Source: UBA1794 sp050946375
GTDB taxonomy: Bacteria > Bacteroidota > Bacteroidia > Bacteroidales > Bacteroidaceae
Length of the DNA stretch: 64,000 nt
Assembly (NCBI GenBank): GCA_050946375.1
Contig: JBMNUT010000005.1
Coordinates: 1-64,000, forward strand
Direction of reading: 5' to 3'
Numbering within the stretch: the stretch's first letter is position 1; the number at the start of each line of letters is the position of its first letter. A program made the position numbers and the translations under genes. The notes beneath the pieces are model-generated. The model had not been told where the DNA came from. It saw nothing but the letters and a program-made list of their open reading frames with translations, and did no database searches. Positions 1 to 8,800 of the stretch are shown here, one piece after another.

Positions 1-118
1 AAATCTTCACTCTTTAGAATGTACCCTTAAATGTTATGACCATATTTCTGACTTATTACTTTTAAATTATTGAGTAATAATCGGTTATAAATACAATTCA
101 TGCTTCTATATTGATTCT

Positions 119-819
119 ATGTTTATCCCCAATTCGGTTACTTCAATTGCTGCATCTTTTGTGAATGGATGTTATAGACTTAAAGAAATTTCAGTCGCTT
201 CAGATAATCCGGTATATGCTTCTTTGGATGGGGCGCTTTATACAAAAGGATTAGATACTTTGATTCGTTGTCCTGAGAGGAAAAGTTCGATATCATTTTC
301 TAATTCGATAGCTTCGATAGGGAAAGGTGCATTCTATAGGTGTTCTTATCTTGAGTCCGTGGTCATAGGCAATTCGGTTACAGAAATAGGTGATGATGCT
401 TTTTCGAGTTGTGATGCTATAAAGTCTATTTATTGTAAGGGTCAAGTTCCGGCGAGGGGAGATGTAGGATTTACAGATGACGTGTTGATGTATGCTATTC
501 TATATGTTCCTGTTGGTACAAAGGCTGCTTATGAAGCGGTAGACCCGTGGCAGAATTTCAGAAACATTGTAGAAATAGAGTACGAAGATGAAGATGCCAC
601 CGGCATTGCGGCGGTTCCGGTTTCGGACGGCGGCATATCGGTGTACGCGCCGAGGGAGGTGTCCTTCTGATTAGCGGTGCGCCGGATTTAGCTACGGTGA
701 CGGTTTACTCCGCCGGCGGGCAGCTCGTTTACCAAGGTACGGATGCGCGCATCGGTCATTTGCCCGGCGGTGTGTACATCGTCCGCGTGGGTAACGTGGC
801 TAAGAAGGTAGTTTTGTAA
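119..819 (+). pseudogene. Broken BspA-like leucine-rich repeat protein with type IX secretion tail
   Basis: Reading from ATG 119 gives BspA-type (LRR_5) repeats, for example IPNSVTSI and IGKGAFYRCSYLESVVIGNS, then the linker IKSIYCKGQVPA, ending early at 670. An in-frame TGA at 71-73 precedes the start and there is no signal peptide, so the N-terminus is missing. Near the 3' end GTGT stands at 641-644 where the intact paralog (3187-4206) has GT. Removing two bases restores the frame through a Por-secretion-like tail (GGVYIVRVGNVAKKV) to TAA 817-819. Intact members are surface or secreted binding proteins exported by the type IX system. Two lesions make this copy almost certainly non-functional. 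Its 3' 450 bp match the paralog almost exactly, so it may still act as a recombination donor. Confidence 0.85.
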
Positions 820-867
820 GGAAGGTACACAGGAGTTTGCTCCATTTAAGCCGGATTTATTTTTTGA
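418..867 (+). repeat. Direct repeat of BspA-like 3' end and downstream leader, copy 1
   Basis: This 450-bp stretch matches 3807-4254 (448 bp) nearly base for base. It covers the C-terminal coding part, the stop codon and about 48 bp downstream (AGTTTGCTCCATTTAAGCCG in both). The two-base length difference is the GT insertion at 641-644. Similarity falls sharply upstream in the repeat domain, so the tails have been homogenised or duplicated separately from the ligand-binding part. Confidence 0.85.
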
Positions 868-914
868 GTGAGCATAAAGTTGAGGCAAAAAAAGTACGTC
901 TTTATTAACAGCAA

Positions 915-952
915 GGAGGGTGAATCATAATATGCGATTCGCCCTCCTTTTT
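915..952 (+). terminator. Intrinsic terminator after the BspA-like pseudogene
   Basis: A 12-bp stem pairs GGAGGGTGAATC (915-926) with GATTCGCCCTCC (936-947), with one G-T pair and a 9-nt loop, followed by five Ts. It ends rightward transcription from the pseudogene. Confidence 0.8.
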
Positions 953-1036
953 GTTCTCTGATGGGGAATAAGTGGAAGAAAAGTATCATCTTTGGCGTTT
1001 TAATAAAGAGAAAATAAATTTTCTTGCAGTAGCCCC

Positions 1037-1065
1037 TTTGGTAACATCTTTTTTCTTTATCTTTG
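1037..1065 (+). promoter_or_regulatory. Bacteroidota-type promoter upstream of structured element copy 1
   Basis: TTTG (1037-1040) is followed after 17 nt by TATCTTTG (1058-1065), a match to the TAnnTTTG -7 box. The spacing is a little short. The -7 box lies inside a 9-bp hairpin, ATCTTTGCG/CGCGAAGAT (1059-1079 region), which might be an operator. Transcription from here would cross the 265-bp element and reach the lipoprotein gene at 1516, giving a leader of about 440 nt. Confidence 0.5.
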
Positions 1066-1205
1066 CGCTCACGCGAAGATAGGATGCGGCTCGGCATAGC
1101 CCGGGTGAAAACGTTGTTTTCTCCTTGTCTCTGCGCTCGCCTTTCGCTGTCTTCGTCCCCGTCTTCCGCTGCCGACGTACGAGTGTCGTGCGCCGGGGAA
1201 GATGG

Positions 1206-1470
1206 ACATAAGAAAAAAGGTGTTATTGAAATTATCTTCTTAACTCGAACTTGGCGGTTTGATATTCAGCGAAGATGATTTGCAATAGCACCTGCATTGG
1301 ATGCTTATACTCTGCCCGGACGTCCGGGGCAGCATGAGCATATTCGGTGTGGGGCTATTGCTTTGTCAAGCTGAATAGGTACGCCAAGACCTGAGTTGAT
1401 TGATGAAGTCGATACAATCCTCACACCTTTTTATATACGTTTATGAATGCTCCACTGGAGGATGCGGGGC
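1206..1470 (+). repeat. 265-bp non-coding structured element, copy 1 (candidate RNA)
   Basis: This copy matches 2793-3057 over exactly the same length, with no gene in it. It can fold strongly. GGTGTTATTG (1219-1228) plus AAATTATCTTC (1229-1239) pair with GAAGATGATTT (1271-1281) plus CAATAGCACC (1283-1292). The last segment can instead pair with GGGGCTATTGC (1351-1361). A central hairpin is built on ATGCTTAT and ATGAGCAT around CTGCCCGGACGTCCGGGGCAG. The ends form a perfect 10-bp inverted repeat, AAAAAGGTGT (1214-1223) and ACACCTTTTT (1423-1432), the latter ending in a T run like a terminator. It could be a small RNA, a 5' regulatory leader, or a small mobile element without a transposase. 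I do not recognise a known family. Confidence 0.65.
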
Positions 1471-1515
1471 AAAAGGTACAAACAACTGAATTCTTAACCT
1501 TAAAGATTAAAGAAA

Positions 1516-2691
1516 ATGAAGAAAACGAGTTTTTTATTTGTGCTGTTGGGAATGCTGTTCTTTAGTAGCTTTGTGATGACTTCTTGCAGCAGCGACGATG
1601 AGCCGGAAGACTTTTCTCTCTCCAAAGATCCGGCGCTTGTCGGCACGTGGATGGTTTTCAACAATATGTGGGGCTATCAGTTCCTGGCCGATGGTTCGTG
1701 CTTGTGCTACGAACGCGATTTAACCTATCAGGCTACGTGGGGTACCCGTGATGGAAAAGTTTATATCTATTGGGAAGACGAACCGGAGCCGGAAGTCTAT
1801 GCCTATTCCCTGTCTGCTGCCGGTCTTTCCTTGACCGATGAAAACGAAACTTATGCTCTGTATGCACCGGGAAGCATGATTGTGGACGGAAAAGAATTGC
1901 TCGGTACGTGGCTGACATCCGATGGAAGTTGGGGATATAGCTTCTCTGCCGATGGCTCGTGCGTGATCTACCTGTCTTCCAACGGGTATCCGGGTTCGTG
2001 GAGTATCAATCAGGGAAAACTTCAGATTGTCCGGGACGATACGGGCGATACGGAGATGTATGATTTTACCCTGTCGGGCAAGAGCCTTTCTTTGACAGAA
2101 GAAGATGAGACGTTTGAGCTTTTCGCGGTGGACAGCGAAACGCCGGATGCGGAAGAACTTGTAGGCATGTGGGCGGCTTCGCATGGCGGTATTCTGATAT
2201 TCTTCGAGGCCGACGGTACGTGTCGGCTGAATCGGCAAAATGTAGTGAGCAATGCTACGTGGGAAGCGCACCATGGGAGAATCTATCTTTATGAAACCGG
2301 AAGCTCTTATCCTTCCTATTGGAATTTCTCGATCGACGGCAAACGTCTTGCCATGTCTTGTACCGATACTGGGGAGACTTTCTTGCTTTGGCGGGATGCT
2401 ACCATCGATAGTACTCCTACGGAGGGCGTGGCTACGATAGAAGAGTTGGCCGGTCTGTGGATTGCAGGAGGAAGTTATTTCGGAAATATGCGTTTGACGC
2501 TTCAGTCGCGAGGCAGTTTTTCCTTGGAAGCGGCAGTTTGGAGCGGAACCGGAATATTCGATGTAGAAGAAGATAAGATATTCTTTACGAGGAATGGAGA
2601 GGGGAGCACGGATGTGTATGGTTATCTCTTCTCCGATAATCGTCTTTATATCTCGGATGGCTATATGGGAGCCGTTTTCTTCAAGCAGTGA
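1516..2691 (+). CDS. Lipoprotein with four tandem lipocalin-like repeats
   Basis: The 391-aa product starts with a lipoprotein signal (hydrophobic stretch, then VMTSC; lipidated Cys24), so it should be anchored in a membrane facing the periplasm or cell surface. The mature part holds four similar units of about 85-95 residues beginning near 41, 127, 213 and 309. Each has the pattern LVGTW or LLGTW, then F..DGSC or F..DGTC, a W or TW strand, and an L.L / Y..Y strand ending. These resemble the small lipocalin-like beta-barrel domains common in Bacteroidales lipoproteins, whose ligands are mostly unknown. The gene lies between the two 265-bp elements and two BspA-like genes, in an accessory patch. 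No enzyme motif is visible. Start chosen because the signal peptide begins here. Confidence 0.85.
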   Translation: MKKTSFLFVLLGMLFFSSFVMTSCSSDDEPEDFSLSKDPALVGTWMVFNNMWGYQFLADGSCLCYERDLTYQATWGTRDGKVYIYWEDEPEPEVYAYSLSAAGLSLTDENETYALYAPGSMIVDGKELLGTWLTSDGSWGYSFSADGSCVIYLSSNGYPGSWSINQGKLQIVRDDTGDTEMYDFTLSGKSLSLTEEDETFELFAVDSETPDAEELVGMWAASHGGILIFFEADGTCRLNRQNVVSNATWEAHHGRIYLYETGSSYPSYWNFSIDGKRLAMSCTDTGETFLLWRDATIDSTPTEGVATIEELAGLWIAGGSYFGNMRLTLQSRGSFSLEAAVWSGTGIFDVEEDKIFFTRNGEGSTDVYGYLFSDNRLYISDGYMGAVFFKQ

Positions 2692-2792
2692 CCTCGGGGT
2701 GACAGTATGAGTTTTGAAGCATCCCGACATAAAATCTTTTCCGGGCGTATTTTGTGTCAGGCATGCTTTTCTCATTTGCTGTTTGTTATTGT

Positions 2793-3057
2793 ACATAAGA
2801 AAAAGGTGTTATTGAAATTATCTTCTTAACTCGAACTTGGCGGTTTGGCATTCAGCGGAGATGATTGCAATAGCACCTGCATTGGATGCTCATACGCTGC
2901 CATATATCTGGGTCAGCATGAGAATATATTCGGTGTGGGGCTATTGCTTTATCAAATTGCAGAGGTACGCCAAGACCTAAGTTAATTGATGAAGCCGATA
3001 CAATCCTCACACCTTTTTTATATTCGTTTATGAATGCTCCATCGGAGGATGCGGAGC
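2793..3057 (+). repeat. 265-bp non-coding structured element, copy 2 (candidate RNA)
   Basis: Second copy of the element at 1206-1470, with the same helices. GGTGTTATTG (2805-2814) pairs with CAATAGCACC (2868-2877), the inner helix ATTATCTTC pairs with GGAGATGAT, and the alternative partner is GGGGCTATTGC. End repeats AAAAAGGTGT (2800-2809) and ACACCTTTTT (3009-3018) are kept. Several differences preserve pairing: a G-U becomes C-G in the central stem (GCTTAT to GCTCAT opposite ATGAG), an A becomes G opposite U in the inner helix, and the apical loop is rebuilt (CGGACGTCCG to ATATATCT) while the flanking CTG/CAG is kept. That pattern suggests selection on RNA structure. Confidence 0.65.
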
Positions 3058-3113
3058 CGAAAAAATTATGTTACTATGAAAGAAAATGTTTATTCGAGTC
3101 AATCGGAATGTGT

Positions 3114-3148
3114 GGGCAAGTTGTTCCCTATCGGGAACTTGCCCTTTT
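3114..3148 (+). terminator. Hairpin with T-run just upstream of the BspA-like gene
   Basis: GGGCAA...TTGCCC closes an inner stem GTTCCC TATC GGGAAC with a 3-nt bulge (3114-3144), followed by TTTT and then another T-rich stretch. It sits 40 nt before the chosen start of the BspA-like gene. It could end transcripts from structured element copy 2 or act as an attenuator for the gene. Confidence 0.65.
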
Positions 3149-3186
3149 GTGGCTTTTTCTCAAAGTCCGTCAGAACTAAGAGTCCT

Positions 3187-4206
3187 ATGAAGTTCATTAT
3201 GCAGAAAGTCTTGTTTTTGTTGGTGTTGCTCTCCGCAAGTGAAATGGCAACTGCGTATGATTTTCAGGTGGATGGGCTATGTTATAATATATTGTCCGAG
3301 GAGAATAAGACTGTGGAGGTGACGTATTTAGATATTGCTTGGGACGATCGAAATTCTTCTTATGTTTCAGGAGATTTGCAGATTCCACGGAGCGTTACTT
3401 TTGAAAATGTAACTTATGAGGTAGCCGCAATCGGAGAAAATGCTTTTTGGATTTGTTCCGGCCTTACTTCTGTGGAAATCCCTTCTTCGGTGACTACGAT
3501 TGGGCGCAATGCTTTTTTGGATTGTTCTGCTCTTACTACCGTAGTGATTCCTTCTTCTGTAAACAAGATTGGTGAGAGTGCTTTCAGTGGTTGCTCCAGC
3601 CTTACTTCCATCACGATACCTTCAGGGGTAACATCTATTGAATGGATGACTTTTAGCGGTTGTTCCAGCCTTGCTTCCGTAGATATTCCTTCTTCTGTAA
3701 CCACGATTGGGGAATATGCTTTTATAGATTGTTCTTCCCTAATCTCTGTAGATATTCCTTCTTCTGTTAGCACGATTGATAATTATGCTTTTGGGAATTG
3801 TGATTCTATAAAGTCTATTTATTGTAAGGGGCAAGTTCCGGCAACGGGAGATGTGACTTTCTCAGATGATGTGTTGATGTATGCTACGCTCTATGTCCCG
3901 GTCGGGGCGAAGGCTGCTTATGAAGCGGTAGAGCCGTGGCAGAATTTCAGAAACATCGTAGAGATAGAGTACGAAGATGAGGATGCCACCGGCATTGCGG
4001 CGGTTCCGGATTCGGACGGCGGCATATCGGTACGCGCCGAGGGAGGTGTCCTTCTAATTAGTGGTGCGCCGGACTTGGCGACGGTGACGGTTTACTCCGC
4101 CGGCGGGCAGCTCGTTTACCAAGGTACGGATGTACGCATCGGTCATTTACCCGGCGGTGTGTACATCGTCCGCGTGGGTAACGTGGCTAAGAAGGTGGCT
4201 TTGTAA
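3187..4206 (+). CDS. BspA-like leucine-rich repeat protein with type IX secretion tail
   Basis: The 339-aa product begins with a signal peptide (start MKFIMQKVLFLLVLLSASEM, cut near ATA/YDF), which fixes the start at 3187. The reading frame is open upstream to 3034, but those codons cross a terminator-like hairpin. Residues about 70-215 hold six BspA-type repeats of about 23 residues (IPSSVTTIG, AF..CS.L). The linker IKSIYCKGQVPA and a Tyr/Trp-rich segment follow. The last 60 residues look like a type IX secretion tail, ending GGVYIVRVGNVAKKVAL. Members of this family are surface-attached or secreted adhesins and binders. The ligand cannot be inferred. The 3' end is nearly identical to the pseudogene at 119-819. 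Confidence 0.85.
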   Translation: MKFIMQKVLFLLVLLSASEMATAYDFQVDGLCYNILSEENKTVEVTYLDIAWDDRNSSYVSGDLQIPRSVTFENVTYEVAAIGENAFWICSGLTSVEIPSSVTTIGRNAFLDCSALTTVVIPSSVNKIGESAFSGCSSLTSITIPSGVTSIEWMTFSGCSSLASVDIPSSVTTIGEYAFIDCSSLISVDIPSSVSTIDNYAFGNCDSIKSIYCKGQVPATGDVTFSDDVLMYATLYVPVGAKAAYEAVEPWQNFRNIVEIEYEDEDATGIAAVPDSDGGISVRAEGGVLLISGAPDLATVTVYSAGGQLVYQGTDVRIGHLPGGVYIVRVGNVAKKVAL

Positions 4207-4254
4207 GGAAGGCACACAGGAGTTTGCTCCATTTAAGCCGGATTTATTTTTTGA
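3807..4254 (+). repeat. Direct repeat of BspA-like 3' end and downstream leader, copy 2
   Basis: Partner of 418-867; 448 bp. It lacks the two inserted bases present in copy 1 and keeps an open frame. Confidence 0.85.
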
Positions 4255-4297
4255 AAGAGGATGCTTTGCCCGTTGATGGGCAGGGCATTCTCTTTAT
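4254..4297 (+). terminator. Intrinsic terminator after the BspA-like gene
   Basis: AAAGAGGATGC (4254-4264) pairs with GCATTCTCTTT (4285-4295) around an inner TTGCCC/GGGCAG stem, followed by T-rich sequence. It separates the BspA-like gene from the thioredoxin-like gene. Confidence 0.75.
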
Positions 4298-4333
4298 TAT
4301 ATCCCCTGTGGGCATCCCTCCGGTGTGTGCTTT

Positions 4334-4364
4334 TTTGATTTTCTCGGGGATTTGCCTACCTTTG
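4334..4364 (+). promoter_or_regulatory. Promoter for the thioredoxin-like gene
   Basis: TTTG (4334-4337), 19 nt, then TACCTTTG (4357-4364), a textbook match to the Bacteroidota housekeeping promoter. The start codon is 25 nt downstream, so the leader would be short. Confidence 0.75.
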
Positions 4365-4388
4365 CCCGAAAAGAATCTGATAGTGAAA

Positions 4389-5624
4389 ATGAACGTTATG
4401 CGACGAAATGCTTTGTTTCTGTGTTTTCTGTTTCTCTTTTTTGTTCAGTCTGCCTTGCAGGCGGACGACAGTTGCCGCATCCGCGGGCAGATAACCGAGG
4501 TGCCCGATGGGTATGCGGTCACGCTTTTCCGACAGGCCGGACGGGCGTTGAGCGAGTTGGCAAGCGATACGGTGCGGGACGGGCGCTTCTCGCTCGACAT
4601 GTTGCTGCCGGAAGGGAGCGGACTGGAACAGTGCCTCCTTGCGTGCGACTCGGGTGCTTTCAGCAACTATTTTGCGAAAGTGTGGGTAACTCCCGGTGTG
4701 TCGCTGAAGGTGGAAGGCGACGGGCCATATCCCCGCCTGTGGCGGGTGGAAAGTCCTTTGCCTGAGCAGGCATTGGAGAATGCCTTGCTGGACAACTCGC
4801 AGGCCTTCGACCGGCCCCTGTGCGTCAACCAAGGGCGTCTCACCCGCCTCTACCCGCATATCTGGCCTGCCCAGGGAGAAGAGCGCGAGCGCCTGTCGGC
4901 AGAGCGGGCTGTCTTGGAGTCCGTGCGCGACTCGCTCGAACTGGAATTGCTTCGTTGTGACGTGGCTTTACTCGAGCGTACTTCCCAAGTGGATACGGCT
5001 TGGGTGTGTGCTTTGCACGGCTTGGCCCAGAGTGTCTATTACAACCAACTCGTTTCCAGCGACTCCATACGGGTTTCCAACTTGTTCCGGACCCGCTTGT
5101 CCCCCGCCCGGCAGGCTACGCCGATGGGGAAGGAGATAGCCGCCTTCCTCTTTCCGCCGAAACCTGTGGTAGAGGGCGACGCGATGGCCGACTGGGAGCT
5201 CTACGATACGGAGGGGAAACAGCACCGCCTGTCGGACTATGCCGACGGCAAGTGCTTCCTTCTCCTGGATTTCTGGAGTGCGGGTTGCGGGCCGTGCATC
5301 CAGTCGTTTCCTGAGACGAAGAGTCTGGCGGAGGAACATGCCGGGGAACTCGTGGTGCTGAGCATCAGCCTGGACCCAAAAGACCTGTGGCTCGAAAACT
5401 CGAAGCTCCATGAATTCGGTGGCCCCAACCTGAACGACCTGAAGCTGAAGGTGGGCATCAGCCTGCGCTACGGCGTGAATGGCATTCCTCACTACGTGTT
5501 CGTCTCGCCGGACGGGAAGGTGGCCAAGATTCAGATCGGGTATGGCCCGGGCGTCCTGAAGGCCGTGTTCGACCAGGTGAAGAAGGAGTATCTGAAAGGA
5601 AAAGAAGCGGCAGCTCTCCGGTAA
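4389..5624 (+). CDS. DUF4369/TlpA-family thiol-disulfide oxidoreductase-like protein
   Basis: 411 aa with an N-terminal signal peptide (LFLCFLFLFFVQSALQA). Residues about 28-130 resemble the DUF4369 beta domain often found before thioredoxin folds in Bacteroidota. A helical linker follows, and from about 265 there is a TlpA/AhpC-like thioredoxin domain. Its active site is Cys300-Gly-Pro-Cys303 in a WSAGCGPCIQ context, and a cis-Pro segment (NGIPHYVFV) is present. It should act in the periplasm or on the surface in reduction or exchange of disulfides; the partner is unknown. Start: ATG 4389 (or 4398) lies just before the signal peptide and just after a strong promoter; frame-open codons further upstream belong to the terminator region. 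Confidence 0.85.
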   Translation: MNVMRRNALFLCFLFLFFVQSALQADDSCRIRGQITEVPDGYAVTLFRQAGRALSELASDTVRDGRFSLDMLLPEGSGLEQCLLACDSGAFSNYFAKVWVTPGVSLKVEGDGPYPRLWRVESPLPEQALENALLDNSQAFDRPLCVNQGRLTRLYPHIWPAQGEERERLSAERAVLESVRDSLELELLRCDVALLERTSQVDTAWVCALHGLAQSVYYNQLVSSDSIRVSNLFRTRLSPARQATPMGKEIAAFLFPPKPVVEGDAMADWELYDTEGKQHRLSDYADGKCFLLLDFWSAGCGPCIQSFPETKSLAEEHAGELVVLSISLDPKDLWLENSKLHEFGGPNLNDLKLKVGISLRYGVNGIPHYVFVSPDGKVAKIQIGYGPGVLKAVFDQVKKEYLKGKEAAALR

Positions 5625-5719
5625 ATGCACCAAGTTGTGCAGACGGCAGGTCGTTTCCGCCGGAGTCGTGGCTGCATTAGTGGGGAAATGTACGGGGAAA
5701 TTGAAATAAAAGTTAAATC

Positions 5720-5728
5720 GGGGGGGGG
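5720..5728 (+). repeat. Nine-G homopolymer upstream of the GH106-like gene
   Basis: A run of nine Gs lies 36 bp before the -7 box at 5764-5771 and about 80 bp before the start codon. Homopolymers of this length can slip during replication, and when next to a promoter may change expression. Nothing in one sequence proves phase variation. Confidence 0.6.
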
Positions 5729-5763
5729 TAAAATGAATATCCTTTATTCATAATATTATTGCT

Positions 5764-5771
5764 TATCTTTG
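5764..5771 (+). promoter_or_regulatory. -7 promoter box for the GH106-like gene
   Basis: TATCTTTG matches TAnnTTTG. The upstream TTTG element is not clear (TTTA 17 nt before), so the promoter may depend on an activator. ATG 5808 is 36 nt downstream. Confidence 0.55.
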
Positions 5772-5802
5772 CCCAAAAGGATATGCTTACGAACAGAAGA
5801 CC

Positions 5803-5822
5803 ATAAGATGAAAAACAACCTG
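5803..5822 (+). repeat. 20-bp start-site repeat shared with the S41 protease gene, copy 1
   Basis: ATAAGATGAAAAACAACCTG, covering the start codon and first five codons, occurs here and again at 9480-9499 at the start of the next gene. It is exact over 20 bp although the two proteins are unrelated. Confidence 0.8.
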
Positions 5823-8800
5823 TGGAGAATAGAAATAGGAATCATATTATCTTTTTTCCTGTTTATGGGGCATACGCTTCTTGCCCAGTCTTTGAGTTTT
5901 CGAGGTTATCCTTCACGGGAGGGAAAGATTGATTTGCGTTCTAATTTTGTCAACCCGCCTAAAGGATACGGAAATGTCCCTTTTTATTGGTGGAATGGTG
6001 ATACCTTGAAAATTGAGCGTTTACTCGATCAGTTGGAACTTCTCAGTGATGCTCCGATAGACGGCTTTTCCGTCAGCTATATACATACTCATCCGTCGGT
6101 TGATGTTGCGTTAAACGCCCAGGGATATGGCAGCTTCGGGAGGGCGGATGCCGGTATTCCTGCATTTTATTCTGCAGAATGGTGGGACTTGTGGAATCGT
6201 TTTTCAGGCGAATGTGCCAAGCGAAATATGGGATTGGGTGTGGATGATTATGTTGTCGGTTGGGCTAAAAACGGTTTTTATATAGATAGTATTTTGCAGT
6301 CGCCTGACTTTTGTGATTATCAGGGCAGGCTTCATTGTACAAGTTATACGGTAGAAGCTGGTGATAAATTAAACGTAGCGCTTCCTCCGCATACGCTCTC
6401 GGTTGTAGCCTATCCGGCGGGACTTGATTTGTCTTCCTGTGTGAAAGGGGATAAATTGGAATGGTCTTGTGACGGTATGGGCTGTCAAAAGGTTTATGTA
6501 ATATCGACAAGTGCTTCGCCCGAATTACATCCTCAGTATGGAAAACGTGTGATTGATGCTTATTTCAATCGATTTGAAGAGGAATTGGATGAACAAGGAA
6601 AGAAAGGTATGAATTATTTCTTTCAGGACGAGTTGCATTATGATTTAAATATCCATTCTTGGAGTGAGGATATGCGCGAGGAGTTTAAAAAGAGGAAAGG
6701 CTATGATGTTTGCCCTTTCTTGCCGGCCTTGTGGGATGATATAGGCGACGTGACCCCGAAGATTAGGCTTGATTATGCGCAAGTTGTTACCGAACTGGCC
6801 GAAGAAAGATATTTTAAACCTATATTTGATTGGCATTACAGTCGAGGCCTGATATATGGTTGTGATAACAATGGGCGTGGATTAGAACCATTGCAATATC
6901 TGGATTATTTCAGAGTAGTCAGCTGGTTTACGGCTCCAGGCAATGATGCTCCTGCACGTGGCTCGAGTTTTAGGCAAACGAAGGTATCGAGTTCGATCAG
7001 CCATCTTTATAAACGGCCGCGTACGTGGTTGGAGGCATTTTATGGCATGGGCTGGGACAGCAATGGAGAGTGGCTGACTTCTCAACTGGACCATCACTTG
7101 ATTGCCGGTGGAAACTTGTTGTGCCTTCATGGACTATATTATTCTACACACGGAGGTTGGTGGGAATGGGCACCACCGTGTTTCCATTTCCGTATGCCGT
7201 ACTGGCCTCATATGAAGCGTTGGCTGAAATATGCAGAACGGATGAGTTTTGTCTTGAGTCAGGGGGTACATGTTTGTGATATTGCAATAATGTATCCTAC
7301 GGAAGTACTGCAAGCATATTCGGATGTCAATATGGAACAGTTCTGGCAGGTCTCCGAGAAATTGAGTACTTGTGGGTTGGATTATGATTATTTAGATTAT
7401 CAATCTTTGCAACAGGCAGAAGTCGAAGGTGGAGAATTGCATGTGTCTGACGAAAGTTACAAGGTACTTATCTTGGTGAATATGAAGGCTATGCACTATG
7501 AGACCTTGCTCAAGGTATATGATTTCTACAAGAATGGAGGCGTTGTAATGGCAGTTGGCGAACTGCCTCAAGCTACGAGCCGGATTGGGAAGAATGACGC
7601 CCGGGTAAATGCAATGGTGAAAGAGATGTTTGAAGGAAAAGGTGTGTATGAAATCGAGGCGCTTCCGAATCAGATAGGGTCGTTGATTACTCCGGATTTT
7701 AAAACCCAGAGCGGTGAAGGGAAAGTATTGCATCGCAGGGTTGCCGGTCAAGATGTATATATGGTGATGAATGTTCGGAAAGGGGATGAAATCTTTTTCC
7801 GGAGCAAAGGGAAAGTTGAGCGTTGGACAGCATGGGATGGAAATATTGCGGATGTACCGATCAGCAGACAGACGGATAAAGGTACATGGATAACGTACGA
7901 TGCGGATTATAATGAATCCAGGTTATTTGTTTTTTCTGCGGGAGAGCCGGAATATAGCGAGGTGGTGCATGATCAAAGCCAGTTGATAAAATCGATATCC
8001 GTAGACGGCGAATGGGATATTGAGATTGTTCCGACGATGAATAATAAATGGGGCGATTTCCGTTTGCCTGCAACGGAAGAACTGATAGGCGTTGAAGCGA
8101 GGGAATTTGTCTATGGTTTTGTGCCGGATAGCCTTCTTCCTGTTATGCGTGGGAGAGTATTGCCCTATAAAGGCATTTATGGGTATGCACCCTATATGGA
8201 GACATTGACGTTGCCGTCGTCGGTAAGTCTGGAAACTTTTTCGCTCGATTCCTTGAACGGAAAAGTATGGAAGCCTTATTGTTATTCTTGGGAATATGGG
8301 GTTTTTGATAATCCGGGCAGCCAAGGATATCATGGGCTGAAAGGAAAGGTTGATAATCGTTTTTTGATTTTAGACCAAGGCGGGCATCAGTTTTTTAGGA
8401 CCTATGTTTATGCGCCGCAGGATGCTGATTATAGGATTGAACAGGAAGGTACGGAAACGGATTATTGTTATTTGGACGGGAAGCCTTTTTCTGGCAAGAA
8501 TGTGACGATGAAAAAGGGATGGCATCAGCTGATACTGGTTTATGCGGATACGCCTGTAGGAGATTATATATTGGAAGAGAAGAAAAGCAATAGTATAGAT
8601 AATAGGAAACGCAGTGCTTTTGTATTTTATCCTGCTGACTATCCGCCGATCAAAGAAAACTCATCGTATGATACGATTGTGGCAATGAAGTGGTTCCGGA
8701 CGGGGCATTTGCCGTATAGCCCGCTGGGAGATCATAAGGGATTATGGTGCTATGAATTTCAAACAGCTCCTGGGACCTGTAAATTGTTCATGAAGTTAAA

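Noticed and set aside
1063..1278. 71-codon frame overlapping the promoter and element copy 1
   Set aside because: Starts at the promoter box and runs into conserved non-coding DNA; no protein features.
1206..1470. Insertion sequence or MITE
   Set aside because: Inverted ends exist, but no transposase and no clear target-site duplications; similarity extends past the inverted ends. Kept as a structured element of unknown type.
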